Shown piece by piece: positions 52,729 through 61,397 of a stretch of DNA of 64,000 bases. The stretch is from NCBI GenBank assembly GCA_021203365.1, contig JAJQBI010000012.1:1-64000 (forward strand). The letters are read 5' to 3'. The notes under the pieces are model-generated. The model made no database searches. It was not told where the DNA came from and saw only the letters and a list, made by a program, of their open reading frames with translations. Each line of letters opens with the position of its first letter. Position 1 is the first letter of the stretch. The stretch is from Clostridiales bacterium. GTDB lineage: Bacteria; Bacillota; Clostridia; Lachnospirales; Lachnospiraceae. The position numbers and the translations under genes were made by a program.

Positions 52729-53619
52729 TCAGAAACAAAACTCCCGGAAAAAGTCACACTCCGCGTCGTTGCACTGGGCCGCGTCCACGGTTTTAATATC
52801 ACAGTGAAACACATGGGCGAGCTGGTTCACCTTGTCCCCGAACATCCGGAAAACAAAGGGCACCCGGTTCTCCGTAAGCTTCTGCACCAGAGGCAGGGCC
52901 TGGTGCTTCTCCATGTCCGCCACCGACGTCATACAGAAGGTCGGAGGATACACATCCGTGATCCATTTCAGAACGGAAATCTGCGCCAGCTCCTCCTCCG
53001 TCCCGCCGCCTGGGAGAAAATCCTTCATCAGAACCCTTGCCATAATATCATCCCCGCAGTCTGAATGGATTTCATAAACCCCGCAGTTCAGGGCGATGGC
53101 TGTCAGAGAAAATCCCTCCGGCACAGTAAAATCGTAAAGCCCGGCGCACTCCGGATTTGTACAGATTCCCGCGTAGAGTCCCAGCAGTTGGGCTCCCGCA
53201 GAATCTCCCACGCCAAAAATCCGCTCTGTGTCAAAGTGGTACCGCCTTGCCCGGCGCATCACCCATCCGCACACCAGATTCAGATCCTCCAGCGGCGCCG
53301 GATATTTGAATTTCGGAGCCAGCCGGTAGGTGAAATTCACCACGGCAAAGCCCCTCTGGGCCAGACTCATGCAGTAATACTGATAGCGTTCCTTATCCCC
53401 GTAGACCCAGCCGCCGCCGTGTACACTGATAATCACCGGCAGGTCCTCATCCTCCGCCTGCTTTGGACGATATACATCCAGCACCTGCCATTTTCTCTCC
53501 TCATGTCCGTATACAATATTGTCCCAGCGGGCCACATCCTCCGGCGTGGAGAGCAAAGCGTCCCGGGCATCGTCGTTTTTCTTAAATTCCTCGCAAAGGC
53601 TGTCACTGAATTTTGACAT
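52729..53619 (-). CDS. Alpha/beta-hydrolase (HSL/esterase type)
   Basis: A 296-residue cytoplasmic esterase. The oxyanion motif VHGGGW and nucleophile motif GVGDSAGAQ define the hormone-sensitive-lipase-like group, with FTYRLAPKFKYPAPLEDL between. The catalytic acid is likely in the KWITDVYPP region and the His in the end part (LAHVFHCD). Substrate unknown; acetyl or short-chain ester removal is typical. Starts 12 nt behind nrdD on the same strand. Confidence 0.88.
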   Translation of the reverse strand: MSKFSDSLCEEFKKNDDARDALLSTPEDVARWDNIVYGHEERKWQVLDVYRPKQAEDEDLPVIISVHGGGWVYGDKERYQYYCMSLAQRGFAVVNFTYRLAPKFKYPAPLEDLNLVCGWVMRRARRYHFDTERIFGVGDSAGAQLLGLYAGICTNPECAGLYDFTVPEGFSLTAIALNCGVYEIHSDCGDDIMARVLMKDFLPGGGTEEELAQISVLKWITDVYPPTFCMTSVADMEKHQALPLVQKLTENRVPFVFRMFGDKVNQLAHVFHCDIKTVDAAQCNDAECDFFREFCF

Positions 53620-53631
53620 GGCGCCTCCTCC

Positions 53632-55767
53632 TTACATGGATTTTCTCTCGGCGATCTCCGCCATCTTCGCCGCATTCAGCCGGGTATCCCCGTGAACACG
53701 GCTGTAGGAAAGGTATCCGTTCATGCGGTCGATCTTTGTCAGATTCCTGGAACCACACACCGGACACACATCCATCTCCAGCTCCTCATGTCCGCAGTCG
53801 TCACAGTAGGCCAGAGAGAGGTTCACTCCCTCATAATAGCCCAGAGCCATGGCGCGGCGGATCAGAGTGCGCACTGCCTCCCGGTTATAGCTGATGGGAT
53901 AGCGGACATACTGGATTTTTCCGCCGTTGCAGAGCTCCCAGAACCTTCCCTCCAGATCCTGCTTCTCAATGGGGCTCAGATCCTCCGTCACATGGCAGTG
54001 AAAGCTGTTGCTCACATAGGGGCGATCCGACACACCCGCCACAATTCCGTAAATCTTGCGGAACTGCTCCACCTGAAGGCCACACAGACTCTCCGCCGGT
54101 GTTCCATAGATGGCGTAAAGAATTCCGTCCTCCTTCTTAAACTGGCTGACCTTCTCATTGATATACTGAAGGACCTCCAGGGCAAAGGCGCCGTCCTCGG
54201 CGATGGATTTCCCGTTATACAGCTCCTGCAGCTCATTGAGCGCCGTAATTCCAAAGGAGGCCGTCATGGGCTTCAGAATTTTGCCGATTTTCTCATCAGG
54301 AGCCAGATGTCCCCCGTAGAAGCCGCCCTCACAGTAAGCCAGAGGGTTGGTGGAGGCTCGCATCTGTCCCAGGTATTCGTAGGTTCGGATATGAAGCCCC
54401 CGGATCATCTCCAGATAAAAATCCAGCACCTCATAGAAATCCCGGCTCTCCGATCTGGATTTCGCCAGGATCATGGGAAGATGAAGGCTGACCGCCCCGA
54501 TATTAAACCGTCCCACAAATACCGGCTGATCCTCCTCATCCGCAGGCTCCATTCCGCCCCGCTCATACCAGGGGCTCAGAAAGGCCCGGCAGCCCATAGG
54601 GCTGATCACCTTTCCGTATTTCCTGTACATGCTGGCAATATACCCTTCCCCGGACATGGAAAGCCAGTCCGGATACATGGTTTTGGAGGAGCAGGACACG
54701 CCGGCCTCAAACACATCCTCACAGCATTTGCCCTTCCCGTGAATGTTTTCATCATAGAGGAACACAATCTTGGGGAAAAGCACCGGCTTCTTGTGCCCGG
54801 AACGTCCCTGTCCGCCCTGGTGCACACGGAGAAGGGAAATATTGCACATTTTCTCAAATTTTCCGGTGCCAAGCCCCATGGTCACAGTGACAAAAGGATA
54901 ATCTCCCCGGGAAGATCCCACCGTGTTCAGCTTATACTCAATTCCCTGCCAGCCCTGGTCATATTCCCGCTGCACCTTGTCCAGCGCATACTCAATGGCA
55001 CGCTCTTCCCTTCCCGGCCAGCTCTCATCGGTATATTTCATATATTCCCGGATGCACTTGTCATAGCTTTTCTTGGCATAGGGGGCCAGGATCTTATCCA
55101 CCTCCGGCACCGTAAAGCCGCCGTACTGCTGAGCCGCCGTGCTGAGAATAATATCTCCCATAACGTCAAAGGCCGTATCCAGCGTCTTGGGCTCGTTGTA
55201 CCACACATTCCCCATCTCAAAGCCGCCCTTCAGGACCGCGGCCACGTCAAACAGACAGCAGTTCATGGTATCCAGGCGGGCAGACTGATCATGAATGTAA
55301 ATATACCCGTCCTTGCATGCCTGAAGCTCGTTCCGGGTCATAAAGAATTTGCGGTAAAGCTCCTTGTTCAGCTCATTGAAAATCAGACTCCGCTTGGTAG
55401 CCACCAGAGCGCTGTCCGTATTGGCGTTGCTCTTGTCCCCGATATAGCGGATGGCCTGGCTCTTGGTATATACGTCGTCCATCATGTGAATGAAATCCAG
55501 CTTGTAGTTGCGGTAGTCCCGATAGCTCTTGGCCACCGCCGGGTTCACTCTCTCCAGAGCACCTTCCACAATATTGTGCATTTCCTGGATCTGGATCTCC
55601 TCCTTCCCCAGAGACTCCGCCCGCTCCTGCGCGAAACGGCAGATGAAATCCTTCTCCTCCTCCGAAAAGGTATACAGGATACGGGTGGCCGATTTATTCA
55701 CCGCGGCCACGATTTTCTGCGGGTTAAACTCCTCCCGGGTTCCGTCCTTTTTTATAACATATAGCAT
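53632..55767 (-). CDS. nrdD: Anaerobic ribonucleoside-triphosphate reductase
   Basis: NrdD reduces NTPs to dNTPs using a glycyl radical, the oxygen-sensitive class III route. 711 residues: an N-terminal ATP-cone (LYVIKKDGTREEFNPQKIV), the ten-strand barrel with YIYIHDQSARLDTMNC, a zinc site made by CDDCGH and CPVCGS, and the radical Gly in RMNGYLSYSRVHGD. The activase gene nrdG is not adjacent. Upstream lie two NrdR-like boxes. Ribosome binding site GGAGGGG. Confidence 0.95.
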   Translation of the reverse strand: MLYVIKKDGTREEFNPQKIVAAVNKSATRILYTFSEEEKDFICRFAQERAESLGKEEIQIQEMHNIVEGALERVNPAVAKSYRDYRNYKLDFIHMMDDVYTKSQAIRYIGDKSNANTDSALVATKRSLIFNELNKELYRKFFMTRNELQACKDGYIYIHDQSARLDTMNCCLFDVAAVLKGGFEMGNVWYNEPKTLDTAFDVMGDIILSTAAQQYGGFTVPEVDKILAPYAKKSYDKCIREYMKYTDESWPGREERAIEYALDKVQREYDQGWQGIEYKLNTVGSSRGDYPFVTVTMGLGTGKFEKMCNISLLRVHQGGQGRSGHKKPVLFPKIVFLYDENIHGKGKCCEDVFEAGVSCSSKTMYPDWLSMSGEGYIASMYRKYGKVISPMGCRAFLSPWYERGGMEPADEEDQPVFVGRFNIGAVSLHLPMILAKSRSESRDFYEVLDFYLEMIRGLHIRTYEYLGQMRASTNPLAYCEGGFYGGHLAPDEKIGKILKPMTASFGITALNELQELYNGKSIAEDGAFALEVLQYINEKVSQFKKEDGILYAIYGTPAESLCGLQVEQFRKIYGIVAGVSDRPYVSNSFHCHVTEDLSPIEKQDLEGRFWELCNGGKIQYVRYPISYNREAVRTLIRRAMALGYYEGVNLSLAYCDDCGHEELEMDVCPVCGSRNLTKIDRMNGYLSYSRVHGDTRLNAAKMAEIAERKSM

Positions 55768-55782
55768 ATTTTCCCCTCCAGA

Positions 55783-55843
55783 CCACTACATCTTGTGATT
55801 CTCATTTTTTATTCATCTATATTTGGTGTTGAATTAGAGTATA
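55783..55843 (-). promoter_or_regulatory. nrdD promoter region with tandem NrdR boxes
   Basis: -10 TATACT at 55838-55843 (minus). Downstream are two 16-bp NrdR-like sites, ACACCAAATATAGATG (55814-55829) and TCACAAGATGTAGTGG (55783-55798), separated by 15 bp, the canonical tandem spacing. They match the ACAC-ATATAT-GTGT type consensus at about 11-12 positions each. Confidence 0.65.
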
Positions 55844-55906
55844 GCACAGGGTACCTGAAAAGAAAAGAGACAATTTATTTTTCGTTATTATTCACAGAGA
55901 CATCAA

Positions 55907-55935
55907 TTGCCATGGAGAAGTTTTTTTGTTATAAT
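55907..55935 (+). promoter_or_regulatory. asnA promoter
   Basis: TTGCCA (55907-55912) and TATAAT (55930-55935) have a 17-bp spacer. Confidence 0.8.
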
Positions 55936-55979
55936 GAGAATGCATTTGATGATACAAGGGACAAAAGGAGGTTTTTCTT

Positions 55980-56987
55980 ATGGCGCAGCTAATTATCCCG
56001 GAAGGCTATCATTCCGATCTTAACCTTCACGATACTCAGATCGCGATTAAAACAGTAAAGGATTTTTTCCAGCAGACTCTCTCCCAGAAGCTGAATCTGC
56101 TGCGTGTTTCCGCCCCGGTTTTTGTGGATCCGGAAACCGGTTTAAATGACAACCTGAACGGCGTGGAGCGCCCGGTAAGCTTTGACATCCGCGGACAGGA
56201 GGGAAAGGCGGAGATCGTCCACTCCCTGGCGAAATGGAAACGGTACGCCCTGAAGCAGTATGGCTTTCAGACAGGTGAGGGCCTGTACACCGACATGATC
56301 GCGATCCGTCGGGACGAGGAGCTGGACAATATCCACTCCGTCTATGTGGACCAGTGGGACTGGGAGAAGATCCTGTCCAGAGAGGACCGCACCGTGGAGA
56401 CCCTTCAGTCTGTGGTGCGCACCCTGTACGCAGTTCTTCGAAAGACAGAGAAATACATGGCGGTTCAGTACGATTATATCCATGAGATTCTGCCGGAGGA
56501 TATTTACTTCATCACCTCTCAGGAGCTTCTGGACCTGTACCCGGACTGCACCCCCAGAGAACGTGAATACAACATTGTAAAGGAGAAAGGCGCGGTTTTC
56601 CTTATGCAGGTGGGAAAGAAGCTCAGCAACGGACAGCGCCACGACGGACGGGCGCCGGACTATGACGACTGGGATTTAAACGGAGATATCCTGGTTTACT
56701 ATCCGGTTCTGGATATTTCTCTGGAGCTTTCTTCCATGGGAATCCGGGTGGATGAGAATTCCCTGGCCCGGCAGCTTAAGGAAGCCGGATGTGAGGAGAG
56801 AGCTTCCCTCCCCTTCCAGAAGGCAATCCTGCAGGGAGATCTTCCCTACACCATCGGCGGAGGCATCGGACAGTCCCGCATCTGTATGTTTTTCCTGCGC
56901 AAGGCCCACATCGGGGAAATCCACGTATCCCTCTGGCCCGAAGATATGCAGAAAAAAGCTGCGGAAAACGGTCTTACGCTTCTATGA
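55980..56987 (+). CDS. asnA: Aspartate--ammonia ligase
   Basis: AsnA makes asparagine from aspartate, ammonia and ATP. The 335-residue protein is related to class II aminoacyl-tRNA synthetases: LLRVSAPVFVDPETGLNDNLNG at the substrate site, ALKQYGF, DQWDWEK and the motif-3 region IGGGIGQSRICMF. Length is standard. Ribosome binding site AAAGGAGG. It forms an operon with the CBS gene 37 nt downstream. Confidence 0.96.
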   Translation: MAQLIIPEGYHSDLNLHDTQIAIKTVKDFFQQTLSQKLNLLRVSAPVFVDPETGLNDNLNGVERPVSFDIRGQEGKAEIVHSLAKWKRYALKQYGFQTGEGLYTDMIAIRRDEELDNIHSVYVDQWDWEKILSREDRTVETLQSVVRTLYAVLRKTEKYMAVQYDYIHEILPEDIYFITSQELLDLYPDCTPREREYNIVKEKGAVFLMQVGKKLSNGQRHDGRAPDYDDWDLNGDILVYYPVLDISLELSSMGIRVDENSLARQLKEAGCEERASLPFQKAILQGDLPYTIGGGIGQSRICMFFLRKAHIGEIHVSLWPEDMQKKAAENGLTLL

Positions 56988-57024
56988 GACACAGTGAAAT
57001 ATGAAATGAGGTGGGATAACCACA

Positions 57025-57441
57025 ATGAACATATTGTTTTTTCTGACTCCCAAGAATGAAGTGGCCTACATTTTTGAGAACGAAACACTCCGGCAGACCC
57101 TGGAAAAAATGGAGCACCGGAAGTTTTCCTGCATCCCCATCCTGAACGGAGAGGGGAAATACACCGGAACCATCTCAGAAGGCGACCTGCTCTGGGGCAT
57201 GCAGCGCATGAACATCACCGACATGAAACAGGCGGAGGAGGTTCCCATACTGGCGATTCCCCGAAGGGCCACCTACAAGCCTGTACACGCGGACTCGAAC
57301 ATGGAAGACCTGCTGGACCGGGCCATTAACCAGAATTATGTCCCCGTGGTGGACGACAAGGGATGCTTCATCGGCATTATCACCCGCAAGGCCATCATCA
57401 AATACTGCTACAATGAGCTGAAAAAGAACGGGCCTTCATAA
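57025..57441 (+). CDS. Two-CBS-domain protein
   Basis: A 138-residue stand-alone Bateman module: a first CBS repeat (TLRQTLEKMEHRKFSCIPILNGEGKY, about 24-60) and a second (NMEDLLDRAINQNYVPVVDDKG, about 92-125). Such pairs bind AMP, ATP or other adenosyl ligands and act as small energy sensors. No catalytic domain is attached. Its place behind asnA, an AMP-producing enzyme, hints that it reports adenylate charge or regulates a partner; this is inference. Confidence 0.88.
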   Translation: MNILFFLTPKNEVAYIFENETLRQTLEKMEHRKFSCIPILNGEGKYTGTISEGDLLWGMQRMNITDMKQAEEVPILAIPRRATYKPVHADSNMEDLLDRAINQNYVPVVDDKGCFIGIITRKAIIKYCYNELKKNGPS

Positions 57442-57476
57442 CACATACAGCTTCACAGCATTTCCCACATAAAAGG

Positions 57477-57503
57477 CGGGCGCCCTTCGGCGCCCGTATT
57501 TTT
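57477..57503. terminator. Terminator, CBS gene / amino-acid ABC operon
   Basis: CGGGCGCC-cttc-GGCGCCCG followed by TATTTTT. Confidence 0.9.
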
Positions 57504-58245
57504 ATAAAACTCTGGACAAAAAGTCCCGCAGTCTCTGATTCTTCGGATTCTCAAAAAATTTATCCGGTGTATTTTCCTCCTGAATTTTCCCCTCGTCAAT
57601 AAACAGGATCCGGGTGGCTACCTCCCGGGCAAATCCCATCTCGTGGGTGACCACCACCATGGTCATGCCGGCCCTTGCCAGCTCCTTCATAAGCTCCAGC
57701 ACTTCTCCCACCATCTCCGGGTCAAGAGCCGAGGTGGGCTCGTCAAAAAGCATCACGTCCGGGTTCATGGCCAGAGCCCTGGCAATGGCAATCCGCTGCT
57801 TCTGTCCGCCGGAGAGCATGTTCGGATAGGTATCCGCCTTATCCGGAAGACCCACACGGGCCAGAAGCTCCTCCGCCTTTTTGGACGCCTCCTCCCTGGA
57901 CATAAGCTTCAGGGTCACAGGCGCAAGCATGATATTTTCCTTTACCGTCTTATGTGGAAAAAGATTAAAAAGCTGAAACACCATTCCGATTTTCTGCCGG
58001 TGCCGGTTAATATCCACATGGGGATCCGTGATGTCCGTTCCTTCAAAAAGGATCCGGCCCCCCGTAGGCTCCTCCAGAAGATTCATGGAGCGGAGGAAGG
58101 TAGACTTTCCGCACCCGGAAGGTCCGATGATGGCCACAACCTCGCCGCGGCGGATCTGCGTGGTAATTCCGTTCAGCACCACATTGCTGCCGAAGGATTT
58201 TTTCAGGTCCTGAATGTCCAGCAAAACTTCACCTTTAGCGCTCAC
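57502..58245 (-). CDS. Polar amino-acid ABC transporter ATP-binding protein
   Basis: A 247-residue GlnQ-type ATPase: Walker [11 protein letters not shown]-loop in [17 protein letters not shown], signature LSGGQKQR, Walker [13 protein letters not shown] and switch His in [15 protein letters not shown] start at 58245, 10 nt behind AGGAGG, overlapping the permease end by 11 nt. The set imports polar amino acids; the exact ligand is unknown. Confidence 0.94.
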   Translation of the reverse strand: MSAKGEVLLDIQDLKKSFGSNVVLNGITTQIRRGEVVAIIGPSGCGKSTFLRSMNLLEEPTGGRILFEGTDITDPHVDINRHRQKIGMVFQLFNLFPHKTVKENIMLAPVTLKLMSREEASKKAEELLARVGLPDKADTYPNMLSGGQKQRIAIARALAMNPDVMLFDEPTSALDPEMVGEVLELMKELARAGMTMVVVTHEMGFAREVATRILFIDEGKIQEENTPDKFFENPKNQRLRDFLSRVL

Positions 58246-58921
58246 TGGTTCTCAGCCTCCTTTCAAGTTTTCCTACCAGCCAGGTCAGGAACATGACAAT
58301 CACAAGGTAAATCGCCGCCACCCCGATGAGGGGAAGAAAAGCGCTGTAGGTCTGGCTTCGAATAATATCACCGCCCCGGGTCAGATCCATCAGTCCGATA
58401 TAGCCGCTGATGGAGGTCTCCTTCAGAAGGACAATAAACTCATTGGCCAGGGCCGGCAGTACATTTTTCAGCGCCTGGGGAAGAATGATCTGAATCATGG
58501 TCTGGCTGTAGCTTAAGCCCAGGCTCCTCCCCGCCTCCAGCTGTCCCTGGTCAATGGACATGATTCCGGAGCGGACAATCTCCGCCTGATAAGCGCCGGA
58601 ATTCAGGCCGAAAGCCAGAACCGCCACCACGATTTTACCCGGGTCATAAGTAGCGAAAACAACATAGTATATAATCAGAAGCTGAACCATCACAGGCGTT
58701 CCCCGGATGACGGTCAGATAGATCTTGCAGATAAAATTCAGGACCTTCAGTTTCCCGGTCCGGTCGCAGGTGGAACGGACGATCGCCACCAGAAAGCCCA
58801 GGACAACTCCCAGAATCACGGCAAAAAACGTGATGATCAACGTATTCCGTAAGCCTGTCACAATGAACTGCCAGCGGTTGTTCTCCAGGAAATTAAAGGA
58901 GAACTGTTCAAAAAAGTTCAT
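58235..58921 (-). CDS. Polar amino-acid ABC transporter permease
   Basis: About 228 residues (from MNFFEQ; tracked start four residues longer) with five to six helices, the HisM/GlnP-type [16 protein letters not shown]-like motif (here [16 protein letters not shown]) and the coupling region [27 protein letters not shown] single permease gene implies a homodimeric channel. Between it and the binding-protein gene is a 113-154 nt gap with a strong hairpin. Confidence 0.93.
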   Translation of the reverse strand: MNFFEQFSFNFLENNRWQFIVTGLRNTLIITFFAVILGVVLGFLVAIVRSTCDRTGKLKVLNFICKIYLTVIRGTPVMVQLLIIYYVVFATYDPGKIVVAVLAFGLNSGAYQAEIVRSGIMSIDQGQLEAGRSLGLSYSQTMIQIILPQALKNVLPALANEFIVLLKETSISGYIGLMDLTRGGDIIRSQTYSAFLPLIGVAAIYLVIVMFLTWLVGKLERRLRTSER

Positions 58922-58997
58922 TTCCTTCACCACTCTCTCTTATTGTACTTGCTTTGGGGAGACACTCCCCCTTCTCTTATTCATTCTCGGAAAACCG

Positions 58998-59047
58998 CAC
59001 AGGTTCCGGGTATCCGCGGGAATATCCCGACGGATATCCGGAACCTG
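58998..59047 (-). terminator. Hairpin between binding-protein and permease genes
   Basis: ACAGGTTCCGG...CCGGAACCTGT extended by ATCCG/CGGAT and an inner CGGGA/TCCCG; about 20 paired bases. It has no strong T run on the minus strand, so it probably protects or attenuates mRNA rather than ending it fully. Confidence 0.7.
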
Positions 59048-59075
59048 TCAACGTCTTTGTTGTATTCCAGATCTC

Positions 59076-59882
59076 TTATTTGCGCACCACGATCACCTGG
59101 GAAGTAGTCGTATAGGTATCCGTAAAGTCTACGCTCTTCAGACGGTCCTCGGTGACGGTCATGCCGGCCATGCCGAAATCCGCCTTCCCGGAGGTTACCG
59201 CATTGATAATGGAATCAAATTCCATATCGGAAATCTCCAGCTCATATCCAAGAATGTCACAAATGGCCAGGGCAAGCTCCGCGTCGATTCCCACGATGGT
59301 ATCCCCGTTATAATACTCATAGGGCTCAAAGGCCGCGTTGGTGGCCATGGTCAGAGTGCCGTTGGAGCGATCCACATCCTCCGGGGACTCATAAGGACAG
59401 GTTCCCTTGGTATCGTCTCCAATATAGTTGTCAATGATCTGCTGCACGGTCCCGTCCTCTGTGAGCTGGGCGAGAGCCTCATTGATGGATTCCGTCAGCT
59501 CCGTGTTCTCCTGGGAAACACAGATGGCGTATTCCTCCTGGGTAAACTCCTCGTCCAGGACCATCAGATCGTCATTGTTTTCCACAAATTTCTCCGCCAC
59601 CTGACTGTCAATGATCACACAGTCCACCTTGCCCTGCTTCAGGGCCAGAATGGCGTCATTTCCCTTATTATACCGCTCCACGGTGGTTCCGGCATCGTCT
59701 CCCTCATAGTCAGAGGCATAAATATCCCCGGTGGTGCCAAGCTGTACGCCGATGGTCTTGCCATCCAGGTCAGCCACGCCGCTGATTCCGCTGCTGTTCT
59801 CCTCCGCGAAAACCGCCGCGGACCCGGACGCTGTCAGCAGCGCCGCCAGCGAAAAAGCAAGAATCCTTTTCATTTTTTTCAT
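59076..59882 (-). CDS. Amino-acid-binding protein with circularly permuted domain order
   Basis: A 268-residue exported binding protein (start ATG 59882 behind GGAGGAG; signal peptide to about residue 26, AVFA, no lipobox Cys). In the normal family (SBP family 3) the protein opens with a segment like TMATNAAFEPYEYY...VDFTDTY...VIVVRK and continues with LDGKTIGVQLGTTGD...ALAQLTEDGTVQQIIDNY. Here the order is reversed: residues about 33-157 are the normal second half, 158-174 a linker (TKGTCPYESPEDVDRSN), and 175-268 the normal first half, ending at VIVVRK exactly where the hinge would normally continue. All family segments are present once, so the fold could still close. It is transcribed ahead of its permease and ATPase. 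Confidence 0.88.
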   Translation of the reverse strand: MKKMKRILAFSLAALLTASGSAAVFAEENSSGISGVADLDGKTIGVQLGTTGDIYASDYEGDDAGTTVERYNKGNDAILALKQGKVDCVIIDSQVAEKFVENNDDLMVLDEEFTQEEYAICVSQENTELTESINEALAQLTEDGTVQQIIDNYIGDDTKGTCPYESPEDVDRSNGTLTMATNAAFEPYEYYNGDTIVGIDAELALAICDILGYELEISDMEFDSIINAVTSGKADFGMAGMTVTEDRLKSVDFTDTYTTTSQVIVVRK

Positions 59883-59955
59883 TTCTGCTCCTCCTTTTCG
59901 TGAATTTAATGCACGGATTTCCGGGCACTTCATGCTCCCGAAATCCCCTTGTATC

Positions 59956-59983
59956 ATCATACCATTTTTCCCGGAAATTGCAA
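59956..59983 (-). promoter_or_regulatory. Promoter of the amino-acid ABC operon
   Basis: TTGCAA (59978-59983) and TATGAT (59956-59961) have a 16-bp spacer. Confidence 0.7.
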
Positions 59984-60333
59984 GCTGATAGAAAAAATAA
60001 CTCAGGTTTTTTCACTGGGTTTTCACATTTCGTACACATTTCACGTTAAATAATACTTGTAACTTAATTTTATTGGTGCTAAACTGTATAAAATGTTGCT
60101 TTTGGGGGACCTCGGATACATTCCGCGGACAGAAGGTAGAACAAATATGAAACACACGCAGGACTTTATAGATACAATCGAACATGAGTACAGAAAGAGA
60201 TGGAACACTCTCACTTTCGCCATGGAATGTACACGGATGATCTCACCGGTCGGCGCCCCGAAAAGGATTTCATCGCTTTTTCCGTGCAATAAACACCGGG
60301 CATTCTTTCCAGGACTCTGGAATATGCGTTTTA
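59984..60333. other. Intergenic region without a supported gene
   Basis: The 560-nt gap between the transporter operon and dapF holds both promoters and about 350 nt I cannot explain. A 30-codon frame with protein-like composition (ATG at 60199, containing GMYTDDLTGRRPEKD) has no proper ribosome binding site. The longer tracked frame (60093-60503) runs into dapF. It could be a gene remnant or a long leader. Confidence 0.4.
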
Positions 60334-60361
60334 CCGACAGGGAAACCAAAAGTGCTATAGT
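60334..60361 (+). promoter_or_regulatory. Possible dapF promoter
   Basis: CCGACA (60334-60339) and TATAGT (60356-60361) have a 16-bp spacer, 83 nt before the start codon. Confidence 0.4.
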
Positions 60362-60444
60362 ATTGCGGAACACAGGGCCGGCGGCCGACACCTGGAATCG
60401 GCATAAACAGTTCTGTCAAACCGGAATACAGCAAGGAGGTTATT

Positions 60445-61299
60445 ATGAAATTTACAAAAATGCACGGCATCGGAAACGATTATGTATATGTCAATTGCTT
60501 TGAAGAAAATATAAAGGATCCTTCCGCAGTGGCAAAGTTTGTCAGCGACCGCCACTTCGGAATCGGCGCAGACGGCCTGATTCTGATCCGTCCGTCTGAG
60601 ACCGCGGACTGCGAGATGGATATGTACAACGCGGACGGGTCCCAGGGCGCCATGTGCGGAAACGGAATCCGCTGTGTGGCCAAATATGTTTTTGACCACG
60701 AAATCACCAACAAGACCAGTCTGACCATCGATACCAAAAGCGGAATCAAATATCTGGACCTGGCTGTGACGGACGGAAAAGTCTCCATGGTTCGGGTGAA
60801 TATGGGATCCCCGATCCTTACGGCCACGGAAATCCCCGTGGCGGCAGAGACAGAGACCGTTCTGGACGCCCCCATTACCGTAGGGGGAATCAACTACCAT
60901 TTCACCGCCGTCTCCATGGGAAATCCCCACGCGGTGGTATACATGACCGGAATCGACGATCTGGATCTGACCCTGATCGGCCCCTCCTTTGAGAACCATG
61001 TGGTTTTCCCTGACCGGGTAAACACGGAATTTGTGGAGATTATCGACCGCCATACCGTGAAGATGCGGGTGTGGGAACGGGGCTCCGGGGAAACCCTTGC
61101 CTGCGGTACAGGCGCCTGCGCCGTCACCGTGGCCTCCATTCTCAACGGCCTGGTAGACGAAGACAAGCCCGTGACTGTAAAGCTTCTGGGCGGAGATCTG
61201 CAGATTTCCTGGGCACGGAGAGAGAACCTGGTCTACATGACCGGCCCGGCCACCACTGTGTTTGACGGAGAAATTGATCTGTCCTTCCTGGGCGAATGA
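60445..61299 (+). CDS. dapF: Diaminopimelate epimerase
   Basis: DapF converts LL- to meso-diaminopimelate for lysine and peptidoglycan. The 284-residue protein has FTKMHGIGNDYVYV, the first catalytic Cys in AMCGNGIRC and the second in ACGTGACAV. Length is standard. Ribosome binding site AAGGAGG. It stands alone. Confidence 0.97.
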   Translation: MKFTKMHGIGNDYVYVNCFEENIKDPSAVAKFVSDRHFGIGADGLILIRPSETADCEMDMYNADGSQGAMCGNGIRCVAKYVFDHEITNKTSLTIDTKSGIKYLDLAVTDGKVSMVRVNMGSPILTATEIPVAAETETVLDAPITVGGINYHFTAVSMGNPHAVVYMTGIDDLDLTLIGPSFENHVVFPDRVNTEFVEIIDRHTVKMRVWERGSGETLACGTGACAVTVASILNGLVDEDKPVTVKLLGGDLQISWARRENLVYMTGPATTVFDGEIDLSFLGE

Positions 61300-61312
61300 C
61301 CGGAAATCAAAC

Positions 61313-61360
61313 AAAGAGCCTGTATCTCCGGTTCCCATTCCGGCAGGTACAGGCCTTTTC
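61313..61360. terminator. Terminator, dapF / azlD
   Basis: GCCTGTA (61318-61324) pairs with TACAGGC (61348-61354), with an inner CCGG pair and TTTT after it. Confidence 0.75.
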
Positions 61361-61397
61361 TTTTTTCCGAAAAGAGCAAAATCCGCGTCCTGTTTTC

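Noticed and set aside
53692-55764. 690-residue plus-strand ORF
   Set aside because: Antisense shadow of nrdD; no start signals and no recognisable domain.
59076-59882. Idea that the binding protein is two broken gene pieces or a frameshift
   Set aside because: One uninterrupted frame covers both halves and the linker, with a signal peptide and ribosome binding site only at the front.
60362-60444. Possible lysine riboswitch in front of dapF
   Set aside because: The 80-nt leader is too short and shows none of the conserved lysine-riboswitch segments.
60093-60503. 136-residue plus-strand ORF before dapF
   Set aside because: Its end overlaps the dapF start in another frame, codon use is poor and the ribosome binding site is weak.
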